Positions 15,245-24,335 of a DNA stretch of 55,490 nucleotides are shown one piece after another. This DNA is from Paracoccaceae bacterium (lineage in GTDB: Bacteria; Pseudomonadota; Alphaproteobacteria; Rhodobacterales; Rhodobacteraceae). Within the stretch, counting starts at the first letter, position 1. Each line of letters starts with the position of its first letter. Where the stretch lies: assembly GCA_020832445.1 (NCBI GenBank), contig JAFIEO010000086.1:1-55490 (forward strand). Direction: 5' to 3'. The translations under genes were made by a program, and so were the position numbers. The notes beneath the pieces were generated by a model. That model had not been told where the DNA came from. It searched no databases and was given only the letters and a program-made list of their open reading frames with translations.

Positions 15245-16143
15245 TTCCTGTCGCTTTCAGTCGCGTGGGCGGGCCGATGCCCCAGACCAAGCTGCACCGC
15301 CCAGGGCAGAATGGCAAGCAGCGCAGCCCCAAGGGCGGCCAGACCAAAGCTGATGCTGGCGGCCACGGCCTGCGGTCCGGCCACCCCCACAAGGGGCCAA
15401 AGCAGCAGCGCCGCCCCTTCGCGCAAACCCCACCCGTTGACAGAAACAGGCAGCAACATCGCAAGCAAAGTCAGCGGAATGACGAACAACGCCGCCCCAA
15501 GACCAAGCTGCACGCCCACCGCCTGCGCCGCCGCCCACACACCGCCAAGATTGCAGCAAAGGATCACCGCAGTATAGCCCAGTTGCCACAGCGCGAACTG
15601 CGGCGCAAACCACGCCGCCGCAACCGCACGGCGCACCGCATCCGGCAGAAAGCGCACCCCGCCCCATATCAGCGCGACTGTCACAGCCACACCCAATGAA
15701 ATGACCGGCACCGCCGCAGCGCCCAGCTGTGTCAGCGCCCACCACCCCACGCCCAACATGGCGGCACATGCCAGCGCCACCTGCCCCGCAAGCCGTTCGA
15801 TAACAACCGATCCGACGGCCAGCCGCCAGCCGCCATGGGCGCGCATCCGCGCCACGCGCCCCACATCACCCAGAACGCCGCCGGGCAAAACTGTGTTGCC
15901 CAACACCGACAAATGATATTCGCATATGGCCCAAAGGGTGGGCAGGCGCACGCCAAGGGCCTGCGCGGTCACCTGCCAGCGCAGCGCCGACACCACCACC
16001 TGCACACCCAGAACCGCCACGGCCAGCGCCATCCATCGCATGTCGGCGCCGCGCAGATGCGGGCCAAGGGTCGCGGGGTCCACAAGCCAGATTACCGCGC
16101 CCAATGCCGCCAGCGACGCCAGCAGCCGCAAAACCCATGTCAT
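15241..16143 (-). CDS. Flippase-like integral membrane protein (YbhN/AglD/LPG-synthase TM family)
   Basis: The 300-residue protein is almost wholly hydrophobic, with about eight predicted membrane helices. It follows the UPF0104/lysylphosphatidylglycerol-synthase transmembrane-domain pattern: LSVLGNTVLPGGVLGDVGRVARM near residues 95-115 and VNGWGLREGAALLLW near 255-270. There is no soluble aminoacyl-transferase domain, so it is not a full MprF. Such proteins are thought to move lipid-linked intermediates or to serve in glycolipid synthesis. It overlaps the sulfatase-fold gene and the IMPase gene by four bases each. Confidence 0.8.
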   Translation of the reverse strand: MTWVLRLLASLAALGAVIWLVDPATLGPHLRGADMRWMALAVAVLGVQVVVSALRWQVTAQALGVRLPTLWAICEYHLSVLGNTVLPGGVLGDVGRVARMRAHGGWRLAVGSVVIERLAGQVALACAAMLGVGWWALTQLGAAAVPVISLGVAVTVALIWGGVRFLPDAVRRAVAAAWFAPQFALWQLGYTAVILCCNLGGVWAAAQAVGVQLGLGAALFVIPLTLLAMLLPVSVNGWGLREGAALLLWPLVGVAGPQAVAASISFGLAALGAALLAILPWAVQLGLGHRPAHATESDRK

Positions 16144-17762
16144 GGGGTGGCCCCGCTGCCAAGGCGCGAAAGCAGGGCATCGCGCATGCCGTCCATGCGT
16201 ATGGACGGCGTCGCGGGCGAGGGGATCATGCCTTCGGTCCAGTCCAGATCGGCGAAGCGGTCCACCAGATCGGCGGGGCCGATCACATGGACAGGCACGT
16301 CAAACCCATCCACCCCTGACACGAAACGCGCGGGTTCGTGGTCCCCAAGCACAACCATCAGCGGCGGGTCACCCGCATGGCGTGCAGCCCATGCCCCCAC
16401 CGATTGCAGGCTGTAATCCACCGCCTGCCGGAATTGGTCGCGCACACGGTTATGGTCGCGCCAGACCACTTCTGGCGGGTCGCCGGACAATGCCCATTGG
16501 TCAAATATCGTGCCGGTGCCAATGTCGTCCCAATCCACCAGTTCGGGAATGGGCACCCAGGGTGCGTGCGACGACACCAGCGCCACCTGCACCACAAGCG
16601 GCGTGCGGTCGGGATCATCGCGCTCCAGCCGGTCGAGTGCGTGCAGGGTGAACTGGTCGGGCATGGTCGCCCAGTTGAACGGTTGCCCCTCATAGCCCAG
16701 ATCGGCGGCATTATAGATCGCGTCAAATCCGAAATAATCCCCTTCCGGCCATGGAAAGACATGCGCGGGCTTAATGGCGACCGTGCGACGGCCTGCATCC
16801 TGCGCATAGTGAAACAGTGTCCGGCGCGGGCTGGCAATCAGCGCACGGTAGCGCGCCTGCGTGTCCAGCCACATGCCCGATGCGACACTGCCATGCGCAA
16901 GCCAGCTTTGGCCACCAACCATAGGGGCACGCGCCCAGCCCGACCGCATGGCCAGACCACGCGCGGCCAGATCCCCCTCAATAGTTTGCAGGGTCGCGGT
17001 ATGTGTCGGAATATAAAGCGGGTTTTCAAAACTGGACCGGCCATAGCTTTCGACATAGACCAGAACAAAATCACGCGTGCCCAACCTGTCGAACAAAGGC
17101 GCTACATCGCGCATACTGTCTTGTTGCGCGGCGGTCCTGAACCTTGCCAGATCCGCGCGCGTGGTGCGAATTTGTTCCACACGTTCCAGTCCGACGCGCG
17201 CGGTAAAGGCCGCCCCCGGAATTGCGTTTGACACAGCAGGCGGCAGGAACCATGCCCGCCGCGCCTGACCAATTTCCGCCACCGCGATTGCGGTTGCCGG
17301 AACCAACAGCAGCGCGGCTATCGCGCGCGGGCGCGCAGCAGACGTCAGGCTGGAAAACACCCCTGTTGCCCACCACAGCGCAAGCGCCAGCAGGGCCACC
17401 AGCACCACGGCCCCGCCCAGCGCGAGTGCAGCCATCGCCAGCCCGATACTGCCGCGCGCCAAGTCCCACGCCGCAGGCAAAAGGTTGTAATCAGCAACAA
17501 GGTTGAAGCCACGGTTAAACGCGATGAACGTGCCGAAATCCGCCAGTTTCAACAGCGCAATCACCACCATCGCCACGACCAGCACAACCCGCAACACAAG
17601 CCCGCCCCTGCCCGCGCCCATCGCAACAAGTGCCGCGACAATCACCGGCAATTCTAACGGAAACAGGCCAAGCGCGCCCCATGTCATGGCAGCGGGGTGG
17701 TTTGGCTGGATCAACACCAGATACAGAAGGCCAAGCGCCAGAGCTGTGCGCAGGTAATTCAC
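16140..17762 (-). CDS. Sulfatase-fold membrane enzyme (LTA synthase/OpgB-like headgroup transferase)
   Basis: This 540-residue protein has about four to five N-terminal membrane helices (to about residue 165) followed by a periplasmic alkaline-phosphatase/sulfatase-fold domain. Likely metal and catalytic residues are Glu238 (VLVYVESYGRSS), Ser286 as nucleophile (APMVGGQSWLAHG), His399 (LVSSHAPW) and Asp474-His475 (MVVLGDHEPARF). Relatives include lipoteichoic acid synthase and OpgB, which move phosphoglycerol from phosphatidylglycerol to an acceptor. The start is a GTG (17762) overlapping the previous stop as GTGA; the upstream in-frame extension lies inside the other gene. The nearby opgG/opgH genes make periplasmic glucan a good candidate acceptor. 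That is inference. Confidence 0.8.
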   Translation of the reverse strand: MNYLRTALALGLLYLVLIQPNHPAAMTWGALGLFPLELPVIVAALVAMGAGRGGLVLRVVLVVAMVVIALLKLADFGTFIAFNRGFNLVADYNLLPAAWDLARGSIGLAMAALALGGAVVLVALLALALWWATGVFSSLTSAARPRAIAALLLVPATAIAVAEIGQARRAWFLPPAVSNAIPGAAFTARVGLERVEQIRTTRADLARFRTAAQQDSMRDVAPLFDRLGTRDFVLVYVESYGRSSFENPLYIPTHTATLQTIEGDLAARGLAMRSGWARAPMVGGQSWLAHGSVASGMWLDTQARYRALIASPRRTLFHYAQDAGRRTVAIKPAHVFPWPEGDYFGFDAIYNAADLGYEGQPFNWATMPDQFTLHALDRLERDDPDRTPLVVQVALVSSHAPWVPIPELVDWDDIGTGTIFDQWALSGDPPEVVWRDHNRVRDQFRQAVDYSLQSVGAWAARHAGDPPLMVVLGDHEPARFVSGVDGFDVPVHVIGPADLVDRFADLDWTEGMIPSPATPSIRMDGMRDALLSRLGSGATP

Positions 17763-18556
17763 GCTGTTTGTCCACGACGCGCCAGCAGCGCGCGAATATC
17801 TGTTGTGAAGGACCACAGCACCACCATCAACACAACACCGCCCAGCACCGCCGAGGCAGGGGGCACCAGCACCGGCGCCAGTAATGCGACCTGCGCACCC
17901 ATCTGCGCGCCCGCGACAATGCGGCGCCGTTGTGCGGGGGGCAGCGGCGCGCGCAAAACAGGCCAGATAAAAGTCGCCGCCAGAAAGGCAGGGCGCAACA
18001 GCCCAAGCACCAGAAACCAGATGCCAACCTTGCCTGCGGCCACAGCAAGCGCCGCTGTCACGAGTGCGAACGCCACATCCGTTTCCACATCCAGCCGCGC
18101 GCCAAACCTTGACATCAGACCTGTGCGCCGCGCGGCCCACCCATCAACCGCATCCAGCGCAAGAACAACGCCCGCCACCGCGACCAGCGCCCAGCCCATG
18201 CCCTGCGCCAGTTCGTTGGGTGCCGCCAGCAGCCCCGCCATTGCCGCGATTCCGGCGGCTCGCAGTATTGTGATGACATTTGCCCCACCCAGCCGGTCAT
18301 GCGGGAAATAATCCGCCGTTAGACCTGCCATGATGGCAATCGCGCCAGCGGCCCAGATAATACCGGTCAGCGCCGCGCAAAGCAACGCCACGCCCGTGCC
18401 GAACCCCGCATAAATCCCTAACAAATAAGCCCCTGCGACCGCAAATGCGCCCGCGCACATCAAAAGCGCAAGCGCATGCAGTCGCACGCGCGTTATCGGG
18501 CTGGCGGGTTTGGCATAGGATAATTCGACCATACCCGCCGATTTAGCGTTGGACAC
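17759..18556 (-). CDS. CDP-alcohol phosphatidyltransferase
   Basis: These membrane enzymes join a CDP-linked lipid or alcohol to a second alcohol to make a phospholipid. The 265-residue protein has about six to seven hydrophobic helices and the diagnostic motif DxxDGxxAR-x8-GxxxDxxxD, seen as ALDAVDGWAARR and then FGARLDVETD (about residues 134-162). The N-terminus extends about 90 residues with extra membrane helices compared with minimal family members. It is first in a chain with the headgroup-transferase-like, flippase-like and IMPase-like genes, so it may make the donor lipid. The second substrate (glycerol phosphate, inositol phosphate or other) cannot be told from the motif. Confidence 0.88.
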   Translation of the reverse strand: MSNAKSAGMVELSYAKPASPITRVRLHALALLMCAGAFAVAGAYLLGIYAGFGTGVALLCAALTGIIWAAGAIAIMAGLTADYFPHDRLGGANVITILRAAGIAAMAGLLAAPNELAQGMGWALVAVAGVVLALDAVDGWAARRTGLMSRFGARLDVETDVAFALVTAALAVAAGKVGIWFLVLGLLRPAFLAATFIWPVLRAPLPPAQRRRIVAGAQMGAQVALLAPVLVPPASAVLGGVVLMVVLWSFTTDIRALLARRGQTA

Positions 18557-18668
18557 GCCAAGTCAAATCATTTCTGAATAACAGGATATTCCTTGACGAT
18601 CCGATACTTGCCTTTTTCTGGATCGCACTAAGCTACATTCTAACACATTTCGCGCATTCGAAAGTCTA

Positions 18669-19235
18669 GTGATGATCGCCAGCCAGAAACACCTGCCCCG
18701 TTATGCGCCAATGACACGCTTTTTGCATTGGATCGTCGCGCTGATGGTGATTGCCACATTCCCCATAGGCGTCGTCATGCTGCAAGACGGGCTTACCCGT
18801 CCGACGCAGGATTTGCTGTTTATACTGCACAAGAATGGCGGCGTGATTATCCTGTTGCTGGTTGTCCTGCGGCTGGTCTGGCGCTTGCGCATGGCCGCAC
18901 CGCCGATGCCTGAGCGTGTGTCTGCGCTGCAAGCCCGACTGGCGCGCGCCGCGCATTGGGCGCTTTATGTGTTGCTGCTGGTCATGACTGTCAGCGGCTA
19001 TGTCCGCGTGCGTGCAGGCGGCTTTCCCATCGAGATGCTGGATGCGCTGGGCATCCCGACTCTGGTGCCCCGATCAGACAGTCTGGCGGAATATGCGCAG
19101 TTTGTGCATGGCAATGCGCGTTTTGCGCTGGCGTTGCTGATCGTGGGGCATGCGGGCGCGGGGCTGGTTCATCTGATACGCCGTGACGGGGTGTTCAAGC
19201 GCATCTGGCCGCCACTAGGCCAAGGGCCGCAATGA
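18669..19235 (+). CDS. Cytochrome b561-family diheme membrane protein
   Basis: The 188-residue protein has four membrane helices and His residues placed as in bacterial cytochrome b561: FLHWIVALMV (helix 1), FILHKNGGVIILLLVV (helix 2), AAHWALYVLLLV (helix 3) and NARFALALLIVGHAGAGLVHL (helix 4). These would bind two b-type haems and pass electrons from quinol or to a periplasmic acceptor such as superoxide. It overlaps opgH by four bases (ATGA), so it is probably the first gene of the glucan operon, an unusual partner. A second start codon (ATG 18672) lies directly after the first. Confidence 0.88.
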   Translation: MMIASQKHLPRYAPMTRFLHWIVALMVIATFPIGVVMLQDGLTRPTQDLLFILHKNGGVIILLLVVLRLVWRLRMAAPPMPERVSALQARLARAAHWALYVLLLVMTVSGYVRVRAGGFPIEMLDALGIPTLVPRSDSLAEYAQFVHGNARFALALLIVGHAGAGLVHLIRRDGVFKRIWPPLGQGPQ

Positions 19236-21691
19236 TGCTGACACCTGCGCGGCGATTGCATGTGCTGGCCAGCCTTGGCCTTGCGGGTGCGCTTGTCGCA
19301 ATGCTATGGCACGGGCTGGACATGGCTGCCACACATCCCGCACTGGCAGCGGTGGTTCTTGTGCTGTTTGCGGCCAATGCCCTGTGGCTGTCGGCTGCAG
19401 CGGTCGCGGCCCTTATTGGCCTGTGGACCATGCAGTCCCCCCCTGCGCGCCGCGAATTGCCCCGACCACCCGCACCCATGCAACGCTGCGCGATTTTGTG
19501 GCTGGTCTGTGGCGAGCCGCCCGAACCTATGGCCCAGCGGATCAAGGCCCTGCTGGACGGGTTGGACCGCAGCGGGCAATCACAGTCCTGCACGGTTTTT
19601 GTGCTGTCAGACACCCAGGGCGCGCAAGCGCTGGCGCGCGAAGCCGCCGCACTCGCCCCGCTGAAAAACCGCATCATCTGGCGCAACCGCACCGCCCCCG
19701 AAGGCCGCAAACCCGGAAACCTGCATGACTGGCTGATAGATCACGGCGATGCGTTCGACACGATGCTGGTTCTGGATGCAGACAGCAGCTTTGACGCCGC
19801 GCGACTGGCAGACATGCGGTCCATGATGGCGCAAGATGCGCAGTTGGGGCTTGTGCAGGCGGCAATCCGGCTGCGACCGGGCGACAGCCGGATTGCTGCC
19901 ATGCAGCGGCTGTCCGCGCGCCTGTGCGGGCCGGTTTTTGTGCATGCTCTCGCCCGGCTAAGTGGCGATGCGGGCAATTACTGGGGCCATAACGCACTGT
20001 TGCGTGTTGCGGCCTTCGCGCAGGTGTCACAACTGGCACCCCTTAGCGGCCCTGCGCCCTTTGGTGGCCCCGTCCTAAGCCATGATTTCATCGAGGCTGC
20101 ACTTATGCGTGCCGCCGGATGGCGGGTGCGCATTGCGCCCGATGCGCGCGGCTCGCTCGAGGATGCGCCCGAAACGGTGTCCGGCCATCTGCGTCGCGAC
20201 CGGCGCTGGGCACAGGGCAATTTGCAACACCTGCGCCTGATTGGCAGGCGGGGCCTGCACCCTGCCAGCCGCCTGCATTTGCTGGCGGGTATTCATTCCT
20301 ACCTGTCCGCGCCAATCTGGCTGGCACTGGTTTTGCTGATGGGGTCAGGGGCGGTGCATGCCAGCGCGCAGGCAATTTGGTCGCTGCTGGGCGCATTGGT
20401 GCTGTTGGTGGTGCCAAAATTCGCGGGGGTGGCCGCACATCGCAGAACCATGCGCCACGCCGCCAGCCGCAGGATTTTATGGCGTGCGCTGGTGGCAGAA
20501 CTGTGGCTGACAACACTGTTTGCACCCATCGGGATGATACGGCGCAGCGGTTTCGTGCTGTCCGTGCTGGCAGGCAAGGATGCAGGCTGGAACCCGTCTG
20601 GGCAGGTGGTCCGGCGCGCGGGTTTCACGGGCCGCGGGGAACAGATTTCAGCGGTTGGCATCCTGATAGCCGTGATCACGCCGCAAATGTTGATCGGCAC
20701 CAGCGCAACGGCACTGCTGTCGGCGGCCATGGTCATGCCGGTCGTGGCCCCGCTGCTGGCGGCACACTGGCTGATACGCTGGCTTGATGACAGCACGACC
20801 CACGACCCCGTCGCGCGCTATTACGACGCCAGCACAACGCGCTTTCTGGCCGTGGGCGGCAGTGGCGCGGCACTGGCCATTCACCGCCCGCTATGGGCAG
20901 ACGGGATCACCAGCACCGAAGCCGCCGCCGCACATGCCAATGATCTAATTGCCAACGCCGCCCTGTCCGCGCTGGGGCGCACGCCCGAACGCGTCTGCGA
21001 TCTGGGCTGCGGGGTGGGTGGCAGCCTGTTTCATCTGGCACGGCTCTGGCCGAACGCCCAGATGGCCGGCATCACCCTAAGCGCCACACAGGTGCAACTG
21101 GCGCGCATGCATGCCCGCGCGCGCGGGCTTTCGCAGCAATGCACCTTTGTGCAATCCGATTTCACGCTGCCCACAACCCTGCCGCGCGCCGATCTGGTGC
21201 TGGCAATTGAAAGCCATGTCCACACTGACAGTGCCAGCCGGTTTCTGGAAGCGGCGCGCGCGCATCTGGCCCCCGGCGGTATTCTGGTGGTGGTTGATGA
21301 TATGCTGGCGCGCACCGATGATCACCTGTCGCCGCGTGAACGCGCCTTGGTGCGCACCTTCGCGCGGGGCTGGCGTTTGGGCCATGTAACGCCCCGCCGC
21401 ACATTTGTTACGCGCGCGCAGGCGCTGGGGTATGATGCGCTGGCCGAGCATGACCTGAACCCCATGTTGCGGCTGGACCGCAAGCGCGACCATGCGCTGC
21501 GGCTGGCGGGGCCGGTTGCAGACTGGCTGGGCCTGACACGCTTTGCGGTTTTTGCCAATATGGTGGGCGGTAATGCCCTGACCCAGGCCTACCGCGCGGG
21601 CATCATGAGCTACAGCATGGTCGTCTTGCGCGCCCCTGATGCTGCACAAACCGGACCGGACCGCCAGACGCGGCGACAGGTGGCCGCATGA
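19232..21691 (+). CDS. opgH: OpgH-type glucan glucosyltransferase fused to a C-terminal SAM methyltransferase
   Basis: OpgH (MdoH) is the inner-membrane GT2 enzyme that makes the beta-glucan backbone of osmoregulated periplasmic glucans from UDP-glucose. Residues 1-520 show two N-terminal helices (about 10-65), a catalytic domain with VLDADSSF (DxD at 182-184), a HDFIEAALMRAAGW acid motif (284-297), RRDRRWAQGN (321-330), and further helices (about 350-515). Residues about 525-805 form a separate class I methyltransferase: RYYDAS entry, VCDLGCGVGGSLF (588-600), QSDFTLP and LAPGGILVVVDD. The reading frame is open throughout, with no stop or frameshift at the join. Total length is 819 residues. 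The methyltransferase target is unknown. It overlaps cytochrome b561 and opgG genes by four bases each. Confidence 0.85.
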   Translation: MMLTPARRLHVLASLGLAGALVAMLWHGLDMAATHPALAAVVLVLFAANALWLSAAAVAALIGLWTMQSPPARRELPRPPAPMQRCAILWLVCGEPPEPMAQRIKALLDGLDRSGQSQSCTVFVLSDTQGAQALAREAAALAPLKNRIIWRNRTAPEGRKPGNLHDWLIDHGDAFDTMLVLDADSSFDAARLADMRSMMAQDAQLGLVQAAIRLRPGDSRIAAMQRLSARLCGPVFVHALARLSGDAGNYWGHNALLRVAAFAQVSQLAPLSGPAPFGGPVLSHDFIEAALMRAAGWRVRIAPDARGSLEDAPETVSGHLRRDRRWAQGNLQHLRLIGRRGLHPASRLHLLAGIHSYLSAPIWLALVLLMGSGAVHASAQAIWSLLGALVLLVVPKFAGVAAHRRTMRHAASRRILWRALVAELWLTTLFAPIGMIRRSGFVLSVLAGKDAGWNPSGQVVRRAGFTGRGEQISAVGILIAVITPQMLIGTSATALLSAAMVMPVVAPLLAAHWLIRWLDDSTTHDPVARYYDASTTRFLAVGGSGAALAIHRPLWADGITSTEAAAAHANDLIANAALSALGRTPERVCDLGCGVGGSLFHLARLWPNAQMAGITLSATQVQLARMHARARGLSQQCTFVQSDFTLPTTLPRADLVLAIESHVHTDSASRFLEAARAHLAPGGILVVVDDMLARTDDHLSPRERALVRTFARGWRLGHVTPRRTFVTRAQALGYDALAEHDLNPMLRLDRKRDHALRLAGPVADWLGLTRFAVFANMVGGNALTQAYRAGIMSYSMVVLRAPDAAQTGPDRQTRRQVAA

Positions 21692-23241
21692 ACAGACGCC
21701 ACTTTCTGAACGGGGCTTGCGCGGCAGCACTGGCGCCGATGTGGCGGCCCCGCCGCGCGCAGGCAGACACCGCCCTGCACAGCCCGCAGGCCATGATTGA
21801 TGCCGCCCGCCACCTTGCCGCGCGGCCCTATGCCCCGCGCCCGCAAGTGCTGAACGCACCGTTTGACGGGCTGAGTTATGACAGCTATCGCGGCATTCGC
21901 CCCCGCACGGGTTCCACGGCAGATCTGGGGCTTGGGCCGCATTTCATGGCAGACCTGCTGCCGCCGGGCTGGCTGTTTCGCGATCCCGTCAGCATTACCC
22001 TGGCAGCGCATGACACCGAATTTTCGGCGCAGCTTTTCGACTATGATCCGCGCTATTTCACCCCGCACCCTACGGCGGGCAAACTGCCGGATATGGGGTT
22101 TTCCGGCCTGCGCCTGCGCCATCAGCTAAACCGCAAGGGCAGTTGGGATGAAGTTATCGTCTTGCAAGGGGCCAGCTATTTCCGCGCATTGGCCAAGGGC
22201 ACGGTTTATGGCCTGTCAGCGCGCGCGCTGTCCCTTGGCACCGGTGGCCCCACACCAGAGGAATTTCCCGTCACGCGCCATATCACAGTGTTTGACAGTG
22301 ACGCGCGCCTGCACTTCGGCTGCCTTATTGACAGCCCGCGCTGTGCAGGCGCGCTGATCGCCACGCTGGACCCCGGCGAAACCACGACGATGGACTGCAC
22401 ATTGCATCTGTTTGCCCGCACCCCCATCGAGGATGCGGGCATCGCCCCGCTGACATCAATGTTCCAGCACAATGATCTTGGCCCCGCAGCGATTGATGAT
22501 TTTCGTCCCGCGGTGCATGACAGCGACGTGCTGGTGATTGACAATGGCGCGGGCGAACGGCTGTGGCGGCCATTGGCAAACCCTGCACAGGTGCAGGTAT
22601 CCGCTTTCACAGACAAATCGCCGCGCGGGTTCGGATTGGTGCAAATGCCAACAGCGTTCAGCGATTTCCGTGATCAGGAAGGGGCGTATCACCGCCGCCC
22701 TTCAGCATGGGTGACACCGCAGGGCGATTGGGGCGCGGGGGCCGTCATGCTGCTGGAAATCCCCACCCCGAACGAATTTGCCGACAATATCGTTGCGTTC
22801 TGGCGCCCTGCTGCGGCGCTGGGTGCGGGCGCGCATCGCTTTTCCTACAGGCTGGACTGGGGTGCCCCCGGCCCTGCATCCCTGCCCGTGCGGGAGTATC
22901 CGCTTTTGCCCTTGCGCAATGCATCGGGGATTGAACCCAATCTGGCCAAGGGGCGGTTGTTCGTGATTGATTTCACACCTGCCCGCGACGGGGCACAGCC
23001 GGTCGATGCCGCGCAGGTCCAGCTTGATTTCGGGGCAGATGATGCAGCAAACCATGTGACAGGGGCTGCATTTTACCGCTTGCGCGATGATGCGGGCGCT
23101 TGGCGGGCAAGTTTTGTCTTTACGCCCCCGCCCGATCTGGACGTGGCCGAATTGCGCCTGCGCCTGCGCCTGCCATCCGGCGCGCTGCTGGCCCCTGTCT
23201 GGCTATACCGCTGGACCCGCAGCCGCGAGGGGGGGGTATGA
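21688..23241 (+). CDS. opgG: Periplasmic glucan biosynthesis protein OpgG/OpgD (MdoG family)
   Basis: OpgG-family proteins act in the periplasm on the nascent glucan chain to give its branched or cyclic final form. The 517-residue length is typical. The N-terminus MNRRHFLNGACAAAL has a twin-Arg motif, so export by Tat is likely, as for OpgD. Family features include the FDGLSYDSYRGIR segment near residue 55, GSWDEVIVLQGASYFRALAKG, YGLSARALSLGTG and AWVTPQGDWGAGAVMLLEIPT. It is translationally coupled to opgH upstream and to a GT4 gene downstream (ATGA overlaps). Whether to call it opgG or opgD depends on phylogeny. Confidence 0.92.
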   Translation: MNRRHFLNGACAAALAPMWRPRRAQADTALHSPQAMIDAARHLAARPYAPRPQVLNAPFDGLSYDSYRGIRPRTGSTADLGLGPHFMADLLPPGWLFRDPVSITLAAHDTEFSAQLFDYDPRYFTPHPTAGKLPDMGFSGLRLRHQLNRKGSWDEVIVLQGASYFRALAKGTVYGLSARALSLGTGGPTPEEFPVTRHITVFDSDARLHFGCLIDSPRCAGALIATLDPGETTTMDCTLHLFARTPIEDAGIAPLTSMFQHNDLGPAAIDDFRPAVHDSDVLVIDNGAGERLWRPLANPAQVQVSAFTDKSPRGFGLVQMPTAFSDFRDQEGAYHRRPSAWVTPQGDWGAGAVMLLEIPTPNEFADNIVAFWRPAAALGAGAHRFSYRLDWGAPGPASLPVREYPLLPLRNASGIEPNLAKGRLFVIDFTPARDGAQPVDAAQVQLDFGADDAANHVTGAAFYRLRDDAGAWRASFVFTPPPDLDVAELRLRLRLPSGALLAPVWLYRWTRSREGGV

Positions 23242-24305
23242 CCGGCACAGGCATATATCCGGAAATCGCCTTTGCGGTGCCCGGCGACATCATGATGCGA
23301 AGTGGTGGCACATATTACGACCGCCGCGTGATTGAGGCCTTGCGCGCGCTTGGCCATCCGGTGCGTCATGTGGCCCTGCCTGCCGGTTGGCCTGCGCCAG
23401 ATGCCGCGTGCAAAGGCGCGACACTTGCACAGCTGCATGACCTGCCAGACATGATGCCAGTGATCATTGACGGGCTGACATTTGGCGCAATGGCCACCCG
23501 CGACGCTGCCCGCCTGAACCGGCCCGTGATTGTGATGTTGCATCACCCGCTTGGGCTGGAAACCGGACTGACCGCAGATCGCGCCGCAGAATTGATCGCG
23601 CGCGAAGCCGCGAACCTGCGCCATGCCAATCATGTCATTGTGCCATCGTCGCATGTAGCCACGCTGTTGCAAGACCGGTTCAAGGTATCACGCACGCGCA
23701 TCACTGTAGCGCCCCCCGGTTTCGACCGCACGGAACAGGCCCCACCCCTGCCGCGCATGGTCCCGCCACTTATCCTGAGTGTCGGTCTGATCTGCACGCG
23801 CAAAGGGCATGATGTGCTGCTGCGCGCACTTGGCCAGATCGCGGATATGGACTGGCAATCTGTCATCGTGGGCATGGCGCAGGACCCCGCGTATCTGCAA
23901 CAGCTTGAAGGGATACGCCGCGATCTGAAACTACAAGACCGCGTTCTGCTGGCGGGAGAGTTGTCTTCAGCGGCGCTGTCACAATACTATCGGTCGGCCC
24001 ATATCTTTGCACTGGCCACACGGTATGAAGGCTATGGCATGGTGCTGGGTGAAGCCCAGCTTCATGGCCTGCCCAGCGTAAGCTGCGCGACCGGCGCCGT
24101 TACAGAAACGATGCGCGGCGCGGGTCTGCTGGTCGCACCCGACAGTCATGATGATTTTGCGCAGGCGTTGCGCAAACTGTTGTCAGACAGCGCGCTTTAT
24201 GACGCGCTGTCGCGCAAAAGCCAACTGGCGGGGGCATCCTTGCCAGGCTGGCAGGACACGGCACACATATTCCGGCAGGTCATTGCCAGATGCGTGACAC
24301 ACTGA
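23238..24305 (+). CDS. GT4-type glycosyltransferase
   Basis: The 355-residue protein has a GT-B fold layout. The N-terminal half shows AFAVPGDIMMRSGGTYYDRRVIEALRALGH. The C-terminal donor-binding half has LSVGLICTRKGHDVLLRAL, FALATRYEGYGMVLGEAQLHGLPSV (the EGYG-x3-E catalytic/donor motif) and a GLLVAPDS end. It probably transfers a sugar in the cytoplasm from a nucleotide sugar. It follows opgG with an ATGA overlap and ends the operon, so it may add a sugar to the glucan, to its lipid donor, or to a related envelope glycan. I start it at ATG 23238, since the longer frame lies within opgG. Confidence 0.88.
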   Translation: MTGTGIYPEIAFAVPGDIMMRSGGTYYDRRVIEALRALGHPVRHVALPAGWPAPDAACKGATLAQLHDLPDMMPVIIDGLTFGAMATRDAARLNRPVIVMLHHPLGLETGLTADRAAELIAREAANLRHANHVIVPSSHVATLLQDRFKVSRTRITVAPPGFDRTEQAPPLPRMVPPLILSVGLICTRKGHDVLLRALGQIADMDWQSVIVGMAQDPAYLQQLEGIRRDLKLQDRVLLAGELSSAALSQYYRSAHIFALATRYEGYGMVLGEAQLHGLPSVSCATGAVTETMRGAGLLVAPDSHDDFAQALRKLLSDSALYDALSRKSQLAGASLPGWQDTAHIFRQVIARCVTH

Positions 24306-24335
24306 TCAGGCTATATGGTCCCGAACCCGCAGCCG

